From positions 620,001 through 684,000 of the forward strand of contig JADJXS010000001.1 in assembly GCA_016710275.1 (NCBI GenBank): DNA of 64,000 nt. The letters are read 5' to 3'. The notes beneath the pieces were generated by a model. It had not been told where the DNA came from, did not search any database, and saw only the letters and a program-made list of their open reading frames with translations. Of the stretch, positions 35,561 to 45,500 are shown piece after piece. Position 1 is the stretch's first letter, and every line of letters starts with the position of its first letter. The translations under genes were made by a program, and so were the position numbers. This DNA comes from Phycisphaerales bacterium. GTDB lineage: Bacteria; Planctomycetota; Phycisphaerae; UBA1845; Fen-1342.

Positions 35561-36166
35561 TCATTCATCATGGCCCGCGCAGCGCAGCGTCTCGCGCAGT
35601 GCCGCACGCGCCCGATACAGCCGCCCTTCGACCGCGCGCTCGCTGACTCCCATTCGCGCGGCCAGCGCGGCGTGCGATTCCCCGTCGAAGTAGTGCCGCA
35701 CGATCAGTTCCTGATCGGCATGGCAGAGGCGGGTGAGGGCCAGCAGCAGTTCGTCGCGCAGCTCGGCCGCGTTCAGTTTGTCGGCCGAAAAATCCGGACT
35801 GCTGAGCCGCTCCCCGAGCCGCCCGAGCGATTCGTCGTCCGGCAGGGTCACGGTGGCGGGGCGGTTTCGCCGGTTGCGCCAGAGCGTCCGCACCAGGTTT
35901 CTCGCGACGGCGAAGAGCCAGCGTTCCGCGTCCGTCGGGGGTGCGCTCGATGGTGCGTCGGTCACGGGCGGAATCGATCCGGCGGAGAGCGCCTGCACCC
36001 ACAGTTGCTGCATCAGATCGTCCGCCAGGTGAGAATCAGATGCGACGCGCACCAGGAAGTAGCGATACAGCGACGGTGCAATGCGGTCGTATGCGGTGCG
36101 CACGCCCGTCGTCGTCGGCCGGGCCGACGGAAGGTCGATCGGATTGATGCTCACCAGGTCGGCCAC
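35561..36166 (-). CDS. ECF-type RNA polymerase sigma factor
   Basis: Protein of 201 residues. Region 2 is AYDRIAPSLYRYFLVRVASD then HLADDLMQQLWVQAL, binding core polymerase and the -10. Region 4 is LTRLCHADQELIVRHYFDGE then ARMGVSERAVEGRLYRARAAL, a helix-turn-helix for the -35. The linker is Pro/Ser-rich and longer than usual. It is followed by a membrane protein that probably modulates it. The genes it controls cannot be told from this window. Confidence 0.9.
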   Translation of the reverse strand: MADLVSINPIDLPSARPTTTGVRTAYDRIAPSLYRYFLVRVASDSHLADDLMQQLWVQALSAGSIPPVTDAPSSAPPTDAERWLFAVARNLVRTLWRNRRNRPATVTLPDDESLGRLGERLSSPDFSADKLNAAELRDELLLALTRLCHADQELIVRHYFDGESHAALAARMGVSERAVEGRLYRARAALRETLRCAGHDE

Positions 36167-36441
36167 GCCGGCTGATTCCTTTTCCGCCGCGGAAACCTCG
36201 CACGTCCGACATCCATTATTCCGGACCGCCCGGGCCGTCGTACTGCTGACAGCCTCGTAAACGCGCCGCTGGGCGACACCCCACGCCGATTTCCGCCATT
36301 CTGCGCAAGGGAAGCACCGCGAGGCCGTCGGCCCCTACACGCCAACCGGCCTTGTCGATACCATCCGCGGTCCGATTTTTCATCTGCGATACCCGGCCGG
36401 ACGGGAGCAAGCCCCGTCGGAGCCGCTGAAGGGAGAGCAAC

Positions 36442-37857
36442 GTGGTCGTCGGCGAACTCACCGAGGAAGTGGATGTTCTCGTCATCGGCGGCGGCCCGGG
36501 CGGATACGTCGCCGCGTTCAAGGCGGCCGACCTGGGCCAGAATGTGGCGCTGGTGGATGCGAACCCGCTGCTGGGCGGGGTGTGCCTGCGGGAGGGCTGC
36601 ATTCCGTCGAAGGCGCTGCTGCACGTGGCGCACCTGATCGAGCATGCGCACGAGGCGACGGCTTACGGCGTGTCGTTCGGGGCGCCGAAGATCGACGTGG
36701 AGAAGCTGCGCGGATTCAAGCAATCCGTGGTGGACAAGCTGTGCGGCGGGATCAAGACGCTTGCCGGCAAGCGGAAGGTCCGCGTTCTGACGGGGCGGGC
36801 GCGCTTCGAGGATTCCAAGACGGTGAAGGTGGACGGGGAATCGGCCGTTCGCATTCGCTTCAAGCACTGCATCATCGCGACCGGCAGCACGGCCAAGCGG
36901 CTGCCGGAGTCGCTGATTCCGGCGGATTGCACGATCGACAGCACGGGCGCGCTGGATCTGGCCGAGATTCCCGGCACGCTGTGCGTGATCGGCGGGGGTT
37001 ATATCGGGTTGGAGCTGGGGCAGGTGTACGCGGCGCTGGGGAGCAAGGTGACGGTGGTCGAGGCGCTGGATCGGCTGCTGGCGGGGGCGGATGAGGATCT
37101 GGTGCGGCCGCTGGAGGCGCGGCTCAAGAAGCAGTTCGCGGCGATTCACCTGGGGGCGAAGATTGAGAGCGCCCGGCGCAGCGGCAAGGCGGTGGAGCTG
37201 GTCTTTACGGACAAGGCGGGCGGGAAGCAGGCGCTGAAGTTCGACAAGGTGCTGGTGTCGGTGGGGCGGTCGCCGAACACGGCCGGGCTGGGGCTGGAGA
37301 ACACCCGGGTGGTGGTGAACCAGCGCGGCTTCATTGAGACGGATGCGCAGCGCCGCACGGCGGAGAAGCGCATCTTCGCGATCGGGGACGTGGCGGGGGA
37401 TCCGATGCTGGCGCACAAGGCCAGCCGGGAGGGGATCATCGCGGCGGAGGTGATCGCGGGCCACGCTGCGTCGTTCGACGCGCGGGCGATTCCGGCGGTT
37501 GTCTATACTTCGCCGGAGCTGGCGTGGTGCGGGCTGACGGAGGCTGAATGCAAGAGTAAGGGGTTGCAGGTGAAGGTGGGCAAGTTCCCGTGGGGGGCCT
37601 CGGGCCGGGCGATTGCGGCGGGCCGGCCGGAGGGGTTGACGAAGATCATCGCCGATGCGCAGACGCGGCGGATTCTGGGGGTGGGGATCGTGGGGTTGAA
37701 CGCGGGCGATCTGATCTCGGAGGCGGTTCTGGCGATGGAGATGGGTGCGGAACCGGAGGATCTGGCGATGAGCATTCACCCGCACCCGGCGACGAGCGAG
37801 ACGATGATGGAGGCGGCGGAATCCGTCTTCGGGGTTGCGACGCACGCGATGCGGTAG
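36442..37857 (+). CDS. lpdA: Dihydrolipoyl dehydrogenase
   Basis: Protein of 471 residues, the E3 flavoprotein of 2-oxo acid dehydrogenase or glycine cleavage complexes. FAD binding is VLVIGGGPGGYVAAFKAA. The redox-active disulfide is Cys48/Cys53 in GGVCLREGCIPSKALL. A second GxGxxG for NAD is CVIGGGYIGLELGQVYAALG. The C-terminal HPHPATSETM supplies the catalytic His-Glu of the partner subunit. The start is GTG 36442 with AGGGAG 8 nt upstream. No E1 or E2 genes are adjacent. It lies directly before the CRISPR array. Confidence 0.93.
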   Translation: MVVGELTEEVDVLVIGGGPGGYVAAFKAADLGQNVALVDANPLLGGVCLREGCIPSKALLHVAHLIEHAHEATAYGVSFGAPKIDVEKLRGFKQSVVDKLCGGIKTLAGKRKVRVLTGRARFEDSKTVKVDGESAVRIRFKHCIIATGSTAKRLPESLIPADCTIDSTGALDLAEIPGTLCVIGGGYIGLELGQVYAALGSKVTVVEALDRLLAGADEDLVRPLEARLKKQFAAIHLGAKIESARRSGKAVELVFTDKAGGKQALKFDKVLVSVGRSPNTAGLGLENTRVVVNQRGFIETDAQRRTAEKRIFAIGDVAGDPMLAHKASREGIIAAEVIAGHAASFDARAIPAVVYTSPELAWCGLTEAECKSKGLQVKVGKFPWGASGRAIAAGRPEGLTKIIADAQTRRILGVGIVGLNAGDLISEAVLAMEMGAEPEDLAMSIHPHPATSETMMEAAESVFGVATHAMR

Positions 37858-38023
37858 GGGGGGAGCCGCGGCCGGTCGGGATCAGCCGTCCCCCTTTGGG
37901 GGATGACGCTGGCAATCTGGTGTTAAGATTTTTCGTTGCGGAGGGGTGTTGCGCGATGCGGAGGCGCATGTAAGTCTGGTTTTGTTCGGGTATTTTGCTC
38001 GCCTATTTTACCAGCGCGCGGGG
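37858..38023. other. AT-richer flank of the CRISPR array, cas-distal side
   Basis: No gene. The stretch 37921-38015 is markedly richer in T/A than its surroundings (tgttaagatttttcg, then tattttgctcgcctatttta). It precedes the degenerate first repeat in the direction of crRNA transcription. Confidence 0.4.
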
Positions 38024-41000
38024 GTTGGAGTTCGCCGGGAAACGCCGCTCTGATACACTTTGACGACGGATGTCGTGGGCGACGCTGCGGCTGTGGTTCG
38101 CCGGGAAACGCCGCTCTGATACACTTGATCGTCTGCGAACATCACGTCGATCATCGCTGTGGTTCGCCGGGAAACGCCGCTCTGATACACTCGGTGTGGC
38201 GGTGAGGCCAAGCCGCGCCAGGCTGTGGTTCGCCGGGAAACGCCGCTCTGATACACTGACCCGGGAAACGCGCCCGGCGGGCGGGGAGCTGTGGTTCGCC
38301 GGGAAACGCCGCTCTGATACACTCTCGCCAGGAGCATCGTGGATCAACTCGTTGCTGTGGTTCGCCGGGAAACGCCGCTCTGATACACTGGTGGCCGCTG
38401 TCTATCGCGCAGCGATCGGCTGTGGTTCGCCGGGAAACGCCGCTCTGATACACTCAACGCTTTCGCTACGGCATCCGCCGACAAGCTGTGGTTCGCCGGG
38501 AAACGCCGCTCTGATACACTGTGTTGTCGAAGCTGATCGAAACGACTTGGGCTGTGGTTCGCCGGGAAACGCCGCTCTGATACACTGCACCGGGGAGCAT
38601 TGACGCTGTTGTGACGGCTGTGGTTCGCCGGGAAACGCCGCTCTGATACACTGTCTGCGATGTGCCGTGCATCGTGGCATGGGCTGTGGTTCGCCGGGAA
38701 ACGCCGCTCTGATACACTTAATGGCAAGCATTGCTCCGCGTTTTGCGGGCTGTGGTTCGCCGGGAAACGCCGCTCTGATACACTGCGCCGCCGGCGATGG
38801 TGCCGCCGGCCCTTGCTGTGGTTCGCCGGGAAACGCCGCTCTGATACACTTACCGACGCGTGGAAGTTGGCGCGCTCGAGAGCTGTGGTTCGCCGGGAAA
38901 CGCCGCTCTGATACACTTCGCCTGTGGTCGCCGAATGCGTTCCTGGAGCTGTGGTTCGCCGGGAAACGCCGCTCTGATACACTCCCTGCCAGCGCGCACC
39001 CCCCCCCTGCCCGCTGTGGTTCGCCGGGAAACGCCGCTCTGATACACTAAGTATCTGTCGCAGTCGGCGACGCTCGACGCTGTGGTTCGCCGGGAAACGC
39101 CGCTCTGATACACTTAGAATCAACGGTGCAATGCAACGGTTCATGCTGTGGTTCGCCGGGAAACGCCGCTCTGATACACTTTATGTTCCGCGTCGCCCTG
39201 CTGTAATGATGCTGTGGTTCGCCGGGAAACGCCGCTCTGATACACTCCGGGCGCGTGCGCCCTTCGGCGGGCGAGCGCTGTGGTTCGCCGGGAAACGCCG
39301 CTCTGATACACTTAGGCGATTCGGGTTCTCTTCGTGGCGAAGGCTGTGGTTCGCCGGGAAACGCCGCTCTGATACACTTGGGTGGCGGCCGGGTGCCCCC
39401 TCCCCGCCGCTGTGGTTCGCCGGGAAACGCCGCTCTGATACACTCGCGCGACGCTAATCACGTCGGTGGCGCGTGCTGTGGTTCGCCGGGAAACGCCGCT
39501 CTGATACACTCCGCCGATCCGTCTTATAGCGGGGCGGCGTGCTGTGGTTCGCCGGGAAACGCCGCTCTGATACACTGGTCCCGCCGACCTCCCCGCAGAG
39601 CATCAAGCTGTGGTTCGCCGGGAAACGCCGCTCTGATACACTGCGAGTGCGAACCACGCCCCTCACGCGGACGCTGTGGTTCGCCGGGAAACGCCGCTCT
39701 GATACACTTGATTCGCCGGGCGAACTGGCCGTAGTGCGCTGTGGTTCGCCGGGAAACGCCGCTCTGATACACTGCGGCCGCATTCAACAACGACCGGAGC
39801 GGTGCTGTGGTTCGCCGGGAAACGCCGCTCTGATACACTTGCTTTTACTTGTCTTGCCACTTGAATCTAGCTGTGGTTCGCCGGGAAACGCCGCTCTGAT
39901 ACACTAGGGTAAGGTTTCTCAACCCGCGAGATTTCGCTGTGGTTCGCCGGGAAACGCCGCTCTGATACACTGGCGGCTTCGGCTTCGCCGGAGAATCAGG
40001 GGCTGTGGTTCGCCGGGAAACGCCGCTCTGATACACTGCCCGGCTGCAGCGCCCGCTCCCCCCGGGGCTGTGGTTCGCCGGGAAACGCCGCTCTGATACA
40101 CTTTTGGCGCGACGATCACAACGCGAATCGGCGCTGTGGTTCGCCGGGAAACGCCGCTCTGATACACTCACGCGCGCGTAGTAGTGAGCTACTACGAAGC
40201 TGTGGTTCGCCGGGAAACGCCGCTCTGATACACTCGGAACAGACGCCAACCCTTGCACGACCGCGCTGTGGTTCGCCGGGAAACGCCGCTCTGATACACT
40301 AATGCAGTACCATGACAACGCGGGCATTTTGCTGTGGTTCGCCGGGAAACGCCGCTCTGATACACTGAGTCTGTTCGATCGATTGACTTGGTAAGCGCTG
40401 TGGTTCGCCGGGAAACGCCGCTCTGATACACTGGTGTCGGTTTGTTGCTTCCCTCGGGGCGCGCTGTGGTTCGCCGGGAAACGCCGCTCTGATACACTTC
40501 GAAGGCCGGAGGGCGATTGGCAAGTCACGCTGTGGTTCGCCGGGAAACGCCGCTCTGATACACTGCGCGGTGCCCAACGACCCAGCCCCTGCAAGCTGTG
40601 GTTCGCCGGGAAACGCCGCTCTGATACACTCGGTCCCTACGTCAGTGCGAACTGGTTCCAGCTGTGGTTCGCCGGGAAACGCCGCTCTGATACACTCGAC
40701 TGGCACCGGAGATTGTGCGGGCACTCGCTGTGGTTCGCCGGGAAACGCCGCTCTGATACACTGATCTGGCGCGCTCGCTCGGCCTCGTTTCTGCTGTGGT
40801 TCGCCGGGAAACGCCGCTCTGATACACTCCATCTCTTCGATCGCCCGCATGGAATCGGGCTGTGGTTCGCCGGGAAACGCCGCTCTGATACACTAATCCC
40901 CGTATATCGACGCCGGCAGGTTGGGCTGTGGTTCGCCGGGAAACGCCGCTCTGATACACTCCGAGGTCGAGAATGGCGAGACGGTATTGCGCTGTGGTTC

Positions 41001-41224
41001 GCCGGGAAACGCCGCTCTGATACACTGGCAAGCGGCTCGCCGTCCTGATTTCGGCTGCTGTGGTTCGCCGGGAAACGCCGCTCTGATACACTAGAAGCGA
41101 CAGGAACTACCAGCACGTTCATGCTGTGGTTCGCCGGGAAACGCCGCCCGGACCCCCCCCCCCCGGCCCGCGCCGGGCGGGCGCGGCCGCTGTGGTTCGC
41201 CGGGAAACGCCGCTCTGATACACT
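38024..41224 (+). CRISPR. Type II-C CRISPR array, 49 repeats and 48 spacers
   Basis: Repeats are 36 nt, from gctgtggttcgcc to cgctctgatacact, and are identical except the first and the 48th. Spacers are 30 nt in 43 cases, 29 nt in four (after the repeats at 38354, 38948, 39673 and 40002) and 31 nt in one (after 38815). The first repeat (38024-38059) has three changes in its first seven bases only. The 48th (41123) keeps the first 25 bases and then diverges. The direction is plus: the repeat 5' end resembles GTTGTAG-type II-C repeats and the 3' end carries an extended -10 box (TGATACACT), as in Neisseria, where each spacer is transcribed from within the preceding repeat. The array is therefore convergent with the cas genes. 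Both strands read open through much of it because 66 is a multiple of 3; those frames are not genes. Confidence 0.98.
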
Positions 41225-41275
41225 ATGTTCGACGTAACCTGTTTCCCGCGAACGGTTTGGGCGAGAAACGGCTGG
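41225..41275. promoter_or_regulatory. Array-cas2 junction, possible integration-side flank
   Basis: Only 51 bp separate the last repeat from the cas2 stop codon. It contains gtttcccgcgaac, close to the reverse complement of the repeat centre (one base missing), which may be chance or a repeat relic. Because the degenerate repeat is at the other end, new spacers are probably added on this side. The promoter in the last repeat would read into it. Confidence 0.35.
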
Positions 41276-41620
41276 TCAGAAGAGCATCAGTTGCACCGGT
41301 GCAGCCTCGGGAGCGGACCGTTTTTTCCCAATGAAGACGGTCATCTTCCCGAATTGGCGATCGGTCACCGCCAGTAGCCGCACCTGGCCGGTCGGCGGCA
41401 GGCCGTTCTCGATGATATTGCGGTGCGGCTCGGCGGCCTCTTCGCTTGGCAGGTAGCGGGCGTACACCGAGAATTGGAGCATAAAGAACCCCTGCTTGAG
41501 CAGCAGCTTGCGGAAGCGGGCGTATTCCCGTCGATCCGTGCGGGTCAGCACCGGCAGATCAAACATCGCAAAGAGCCACATGGGCCGATAACCGGATAGT
41601 GCGTGGTCACCCCTGGGCAT
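41276..41620 (-). CDS. cas2: CRISPR-associated endonuclease Cas2
   Basis: Protein of 114 residues. SGYRPMWLFAMFDLPVLTRT is the type II Cas2 N-terminus, with the conserved Asp of MFDLPV, followed by FRKLLLKQGFFMLQFSVYAR. It forms the Cas1-Cas2 integrase that adds spacers. ATG 41620 overlaps the end of cas1 by 14 nt; Met14 is an alternative start. It is the last gene of the cas9-cas1-cas2 operon and ends 51 bp from the array. No csn2 or cas4 is present, which defines subtype II-C. Confidence 0.96.
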   Translation of the reverse strand: MPRGDHALSGYRPMWLFAMFDLPVLTRTDRREYARFRKLLLKQGFFMLQFSVYARYLPSEEAAEPHRNIIENGLPPTGQVRLLAVTDRQFGKMTVFIGKKRSAPEAAPVQLMLF

Positions 41621-42530
41621 CCGCAGCCCCCGCCGGGATCAGTTCGCCCGGCAGGAGTAATCGGGCGTTTTCACCCGTCAGTGCAGTCACCAGCGACTGC
41701 GCCAGCCGGGCCGACCAGTCGAAGAGCGTGCGAGCTTCTGCGCCATCTGACCACCGTCCCAGCAGCGGCTCGAGCAGGGCGGTTTTCACATTGCGCTGCA
41801 GTGCCGCATCGCGCCCGAAGCAGCCGACCACTTCGCACACCATGCGATCCACGCAGGGGCGCAGGGGTTCCATGAGATCGGCCGCGAGTGCGAAGGGGTC
41901 GTAGCGATTGTGATGATGCAGACCCAGTGCGGGATGTAGCCCGGTCGCGACGAGGGCCCGCCCGACGATCGCACGGAGGACTGCGTAGCCGTAATTCAGA
42001 TAGCGGTTCTGGTCCGGCACTTCGCGGCGCCGGACGAAGGCAGGATCATCAAAAAGCAGCGGCCAATAGCGCTGCGCCGCGCGGGACTCGACAAAGGTGG
42101 AGTCGCCGGAGCGCACCGTGCGCACCATCTCGCAGAGTCCCGCGTCGTGGCCGTGCAGGTCACGGAGCAGGGCGGACTGCGCGGCGATTTTCGCGCGAAC
42201 GATCTGCTGCCAGAGGCGTTTGGCCCGCGGGCGGGGACAGGCGGCCTGGGCCTTGACGCGCTCGGTGTGGGTGGAGTGGCCGACCAGCGGCAGCATCAGG
42301 CCGACAGGCAGAGAATCCGGGCCGCAGACGATGACGGCGCCGCCGTAGCGCAGGATGCCTGCCAGCGCGGGTTGGGTGCAGGTGACCTGCGGGTGGGTGA
42401 GCAGGACGGCGGCCAGCTCCGCAAGCGGAGTGCGCGCGATCTCGATTTCTCCTCGGCGGATGCAGAGCTGATCGTTCTCGGCCCTCAGCATGGCCGGCTC
42501 GGCGGAGAGGTCGAGAATCCGGTCAGTCAC
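41607..42530 (-). CDS. cas1: CRISPR-associated endonuclease Cas1
   Basis: Protein of 307 residues, the integrase subunit for spacer acquisition. Metal ligands are visible: Glu148 (FVESRAAQRYW), His205 (ALGLHHHNRYDPF) and Asp218/Glu221 (AADLMEPLRP). The start is GTG 42530 (GTGACTGACCGG), overlapping the cas9 stop codon by 8 nt, so the three cas genes are translationally coupled. The N-terminal beta domain and helical C-domain are of normal length for subtype II-C. Confidence 0.96.
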   Translation of the reverse strand: MTDRILDLSAEPAMLRAENDQLCIRRGEIEIARTPLAELAAVLLTHPQVTCTQPALAGILRYGGAVIVCGPDSLPVGLMLPLVGHSTHTERVKAQAACPRPRAKRLWQQIVRAKIAAQSALLRDLHGHDAGLCEMVRTVRSGDSTFVESRAAQRYWPLLFDDPAFVRRREVPDQNRYLNYGYAVLRAIVGRALVATGLHPALGLHHHNRYDPFALAADLMEPLRPCVDRMVCEVVGCFGRDAALQRNVKTALLEPLLGRWSDGAEARTLFDWSARLAQSLVTALTGENARLLLPGELIPAGAADAQG

Positions 42531-45500
42531 GCGCCGGCTCCACTTCGCCGAGGTGCGTGACAGTCACCTTTTCTGCGTTGCGCTCCCGCAACTTCTCGGG
42601 GCTGGCGCGAATTCTGGCGCGAGCCGCTTTTCGATCATTTGTAGTTCGCGCGTCAAGGTGTTCGCAGAACTCGTAATCGCCCGCCGAGATCGAGAGCAGT
42701 CGATGCACGCGGCGAGCTCCCTGCGCGTCGTCCATACGGACGTAGTCGCCGGGGACGAGCCACATGATGAACTGTTCATCGGGTCCGCGGTCGCGGCGTA
42801 CGACCGGTTCGCGGGGGGAGGCGTTCAAGCGGCGGACGGCATCGAAGCGGGAGACAACCTCATCCTGCCAGCGGCCGTAGCGATCGGCGTAGATCACGGC
42901 ATGGTGGTTGTCGCCGGTGGCGACGTAGCGCTCGTGGCCGGATCGGCCGATCTTGCGGGGCTTGACGCTCATGTGCAGCCGGACGCGCTTGATGGGAATC
43001 AGGCGGCCATCGCGGGTGGGGAGCATGGGCCAGTCGCCTTCGAGCTTTTTCGGATCGCCGACCTCGCGCACCTTGTCGATCACGATGCGGCGGATGTGCG
43101 GGTCCACGATGTCTTCGATGGAGGAGGGGGTCAGCGCCGTGACCGGCTTGCGGATGCGGTGTACCTCCGCAGGTTTGCCCTTTTCGTTGATCTGGATGAA
43201 GGGCCGGCTGTAGTTGCTGCCGTCGTGGAGGCTGCCGCGAACGCGGCGATTGGGCCGGCGCGACACGATCACTGCGGAGATGCGCTGGCGGACATCGTCC
43301 ACGAATCCCGGCCACGGCTCAGGCAACTGGGCGAAGTGGCGGCGGTGGGCTTCGGCGGCCCGAGAGGCGGCGTCGGAGAGGCGCTTGATCATCGCGGGGG
43401 TGGCCATCGTGACGCAGAGGGCGTCGACGGCGTGATGCAGGTGGGTGAGGCGCTTTCGCTTGTGGGGCGGCGTATCGCTGAGCGACTGTTGGCCGCCGGG
43501 GAGCAGGCGGGCGAACTCCTCCCAGAGCGCTTCGAGCCCCAACTCGCGGCGGAGGTGGACGGTGACGCCGGCGGGAGCGGGTTGGACGCGTCGGACGCCG
43601 TCCGCGTCGATGACGCCGCCGTAGAGGAGGCCGAGATACTCGAGTGCGAGGCGGTTGGAGAAGCGGGTGGCCTGGAGCTGGCCTTCAGAGAAGTTCTCGC
43701 CATAGCGCTCGCGGATGTCTTCGTCGGTCATCTGGAATCGCAGGAGCTTTGCGTGGGCGTGGTCGGAGCGGAAGCGCTTGACGCGCTGCAGGATGGCGTG
43801 CCAGCGCTGCTCGTCGTGGGAGTAGACCGCGCGCGGGGCGCGTCGGCCCTTGCGGAGGTTTTCTGCGCGGATGCAGAGGGTTTTGTTGGCGAAGGAATTG
43901 TCGAGCGAAACGCTGAACGGAATGATGTGCTCGACGTCGATGGTGGAACTGCGGCCGAAGAGCGAGGCGAAGTCGATGGACTCGCCGGTGTAGGGGCAGA
44001 CGCCCTGGCACTCCTCGTGCAGGAGTGCCCGCTCGATGTCGTCGGCGCGGGGTTGCTGGATGCCGCACTCGCGGAGGATGCGCTCCTTTGCGGCGTTGCG
44101 CAGTTTCTCACGGGCGAAGTTGTCCTTGTACTGCTTGGCGCGCTGGGCGCGGGGGGTGCGCAGCTCGCGGGCCAGTTCGATGCGGATGCGATCGGGACGG
44201 CCGTGTCGTCGAATGACGGCGTTGACGACCTTGCGCAGCTCGGTCAAGGCGCGTTGAACGGCCGGATTGCGGAGGCGACGACCAACGTCAGTGTGGAGGA
44301 CCGGGGGCAGCAGATCGAGCGGCCGGGTCTTTTCCGGTTCGCCGAATGCGGCGCGGACGGCGGTCATGTAGGGGACGCCGTCGCGGAGCGGTACGAGCAA
44401 CTCGCTGATGGCGCGCTCGGAGAGGCCGGCGTGGCCGTCCTCAAGACGCAGTTCGTGGGCGAATCGGCGGGCGGCGTCTTCGGGGAGGCACCAGTGTTCG
44501 ATCGCGCGTGCCTGAAGCTGGTCCTCGTCCTGGATGCTGAGCCAGTCGTGGATGATCGCGCGGCGTTCGTCATCGGATAGGGTGTCCCATCGATCACCGA
44601 AGATGCCGCGGAGGCGGACGCCGGTTCGATTGCCCGGGAGTGATTTTTCTTCCTCGTCAGCGAAAGCGAAATTCAGCTTCTCCTTCGTGGAGAGCTTGAG
44701 CAGCTTTTTCACTTTTGTGAGCTTGGTGTCGCCGTCGCGGTCGAGAACGGCGTAGATCGATTCCCGTTCGTCGACACTCAGAGGCCGCTCCGTGATTCCG
44801 TCGGGGGCGAGAACGCGAAGGTCGTTGAGTTTCTGACGGATGCGGAATTCCTGGGCGGGCGGGATGCAGAGCCGCGCGCGACGCCGATTCGGATAGAGAG
44901 AGCAGCGGCCGATCAGGTGGCTCTGGGACCTGAGGGGGCGCTGGAAGAACATGGCGTCGCGGAGTACGTCGCGGATGCCGAGCAAGGCGGGATGGTGCGA
45001 GCCCTGGGCCTTCACGATCTCGTCGAATTCCTCCGTGAACATGGCCCGATCGGTGTGCAGGCGACGAATTGGCTCGCGGTCGGGGTCGCGCGCGGCGAGG
45101 AATGCCCCCAGCGTCTTCAGCCCGGAAGCGCTGATTGCGTCGCGAAGAGACTGAATCTCGGCCTTCATGCCCTCGAGTTCCTTCGCCTTCTCCTTCTGCT
45201 CCTTCGAGGGCTTTTGCTTTGCGTCCCCGCCGTCGGTGCTGCCCGCGGCATCTCTTCGAGAGCTTCGGAATCCACGCCTTTGCGCGAGGCTGTAGAGCGC
45301 CCGGCCCAGCTCAAAGGCAGGCAGCGGCTGACTTCCGATGGCCAGCGCGCGGAGGCGGTAGGGGAGAACCTGGGCCGCGCGGTGATCGCCGGCGGGGCAA
45401 AGAGGGTCGCCGATGCGGTACGCTGGGTCGCGGAGCTGGGCGTCGAGGGCCTTGATGATGGCGTCGATCTCGGCGGGGGCTGCGGAGTGCCCGTCCGGAA

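Noticed and set aside
36380..36441. A possible riboswitch or attenuator before the lipoamide dehydrogenase
   Set aside because: A 6-bp stem (GACGGG/CCCGTC) is present, but there is no recognisable conserved core or T-run, and such stems are common by chance at this GC content.
38003..41122. Many long frames on both strands encoding repeats such as LWFAGKRRSDTL, ERRFPANHS or QSGVSRRTTA
   Set aside because: They are translations of the CRISPR array. Repeat plus spacer is 66 nt, a multiple of three, and the repeat has no stop codon in these frames, so open frames arise by arithmetic.
41225..41275. gtttcccgcgaac as a second anti-repeat or tracrRNA
   Set aside because: Only 13 bases resemble the repeat complement, with one base missing, and no promoter or terminator surrounds it. 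The site at 45824 is far better.
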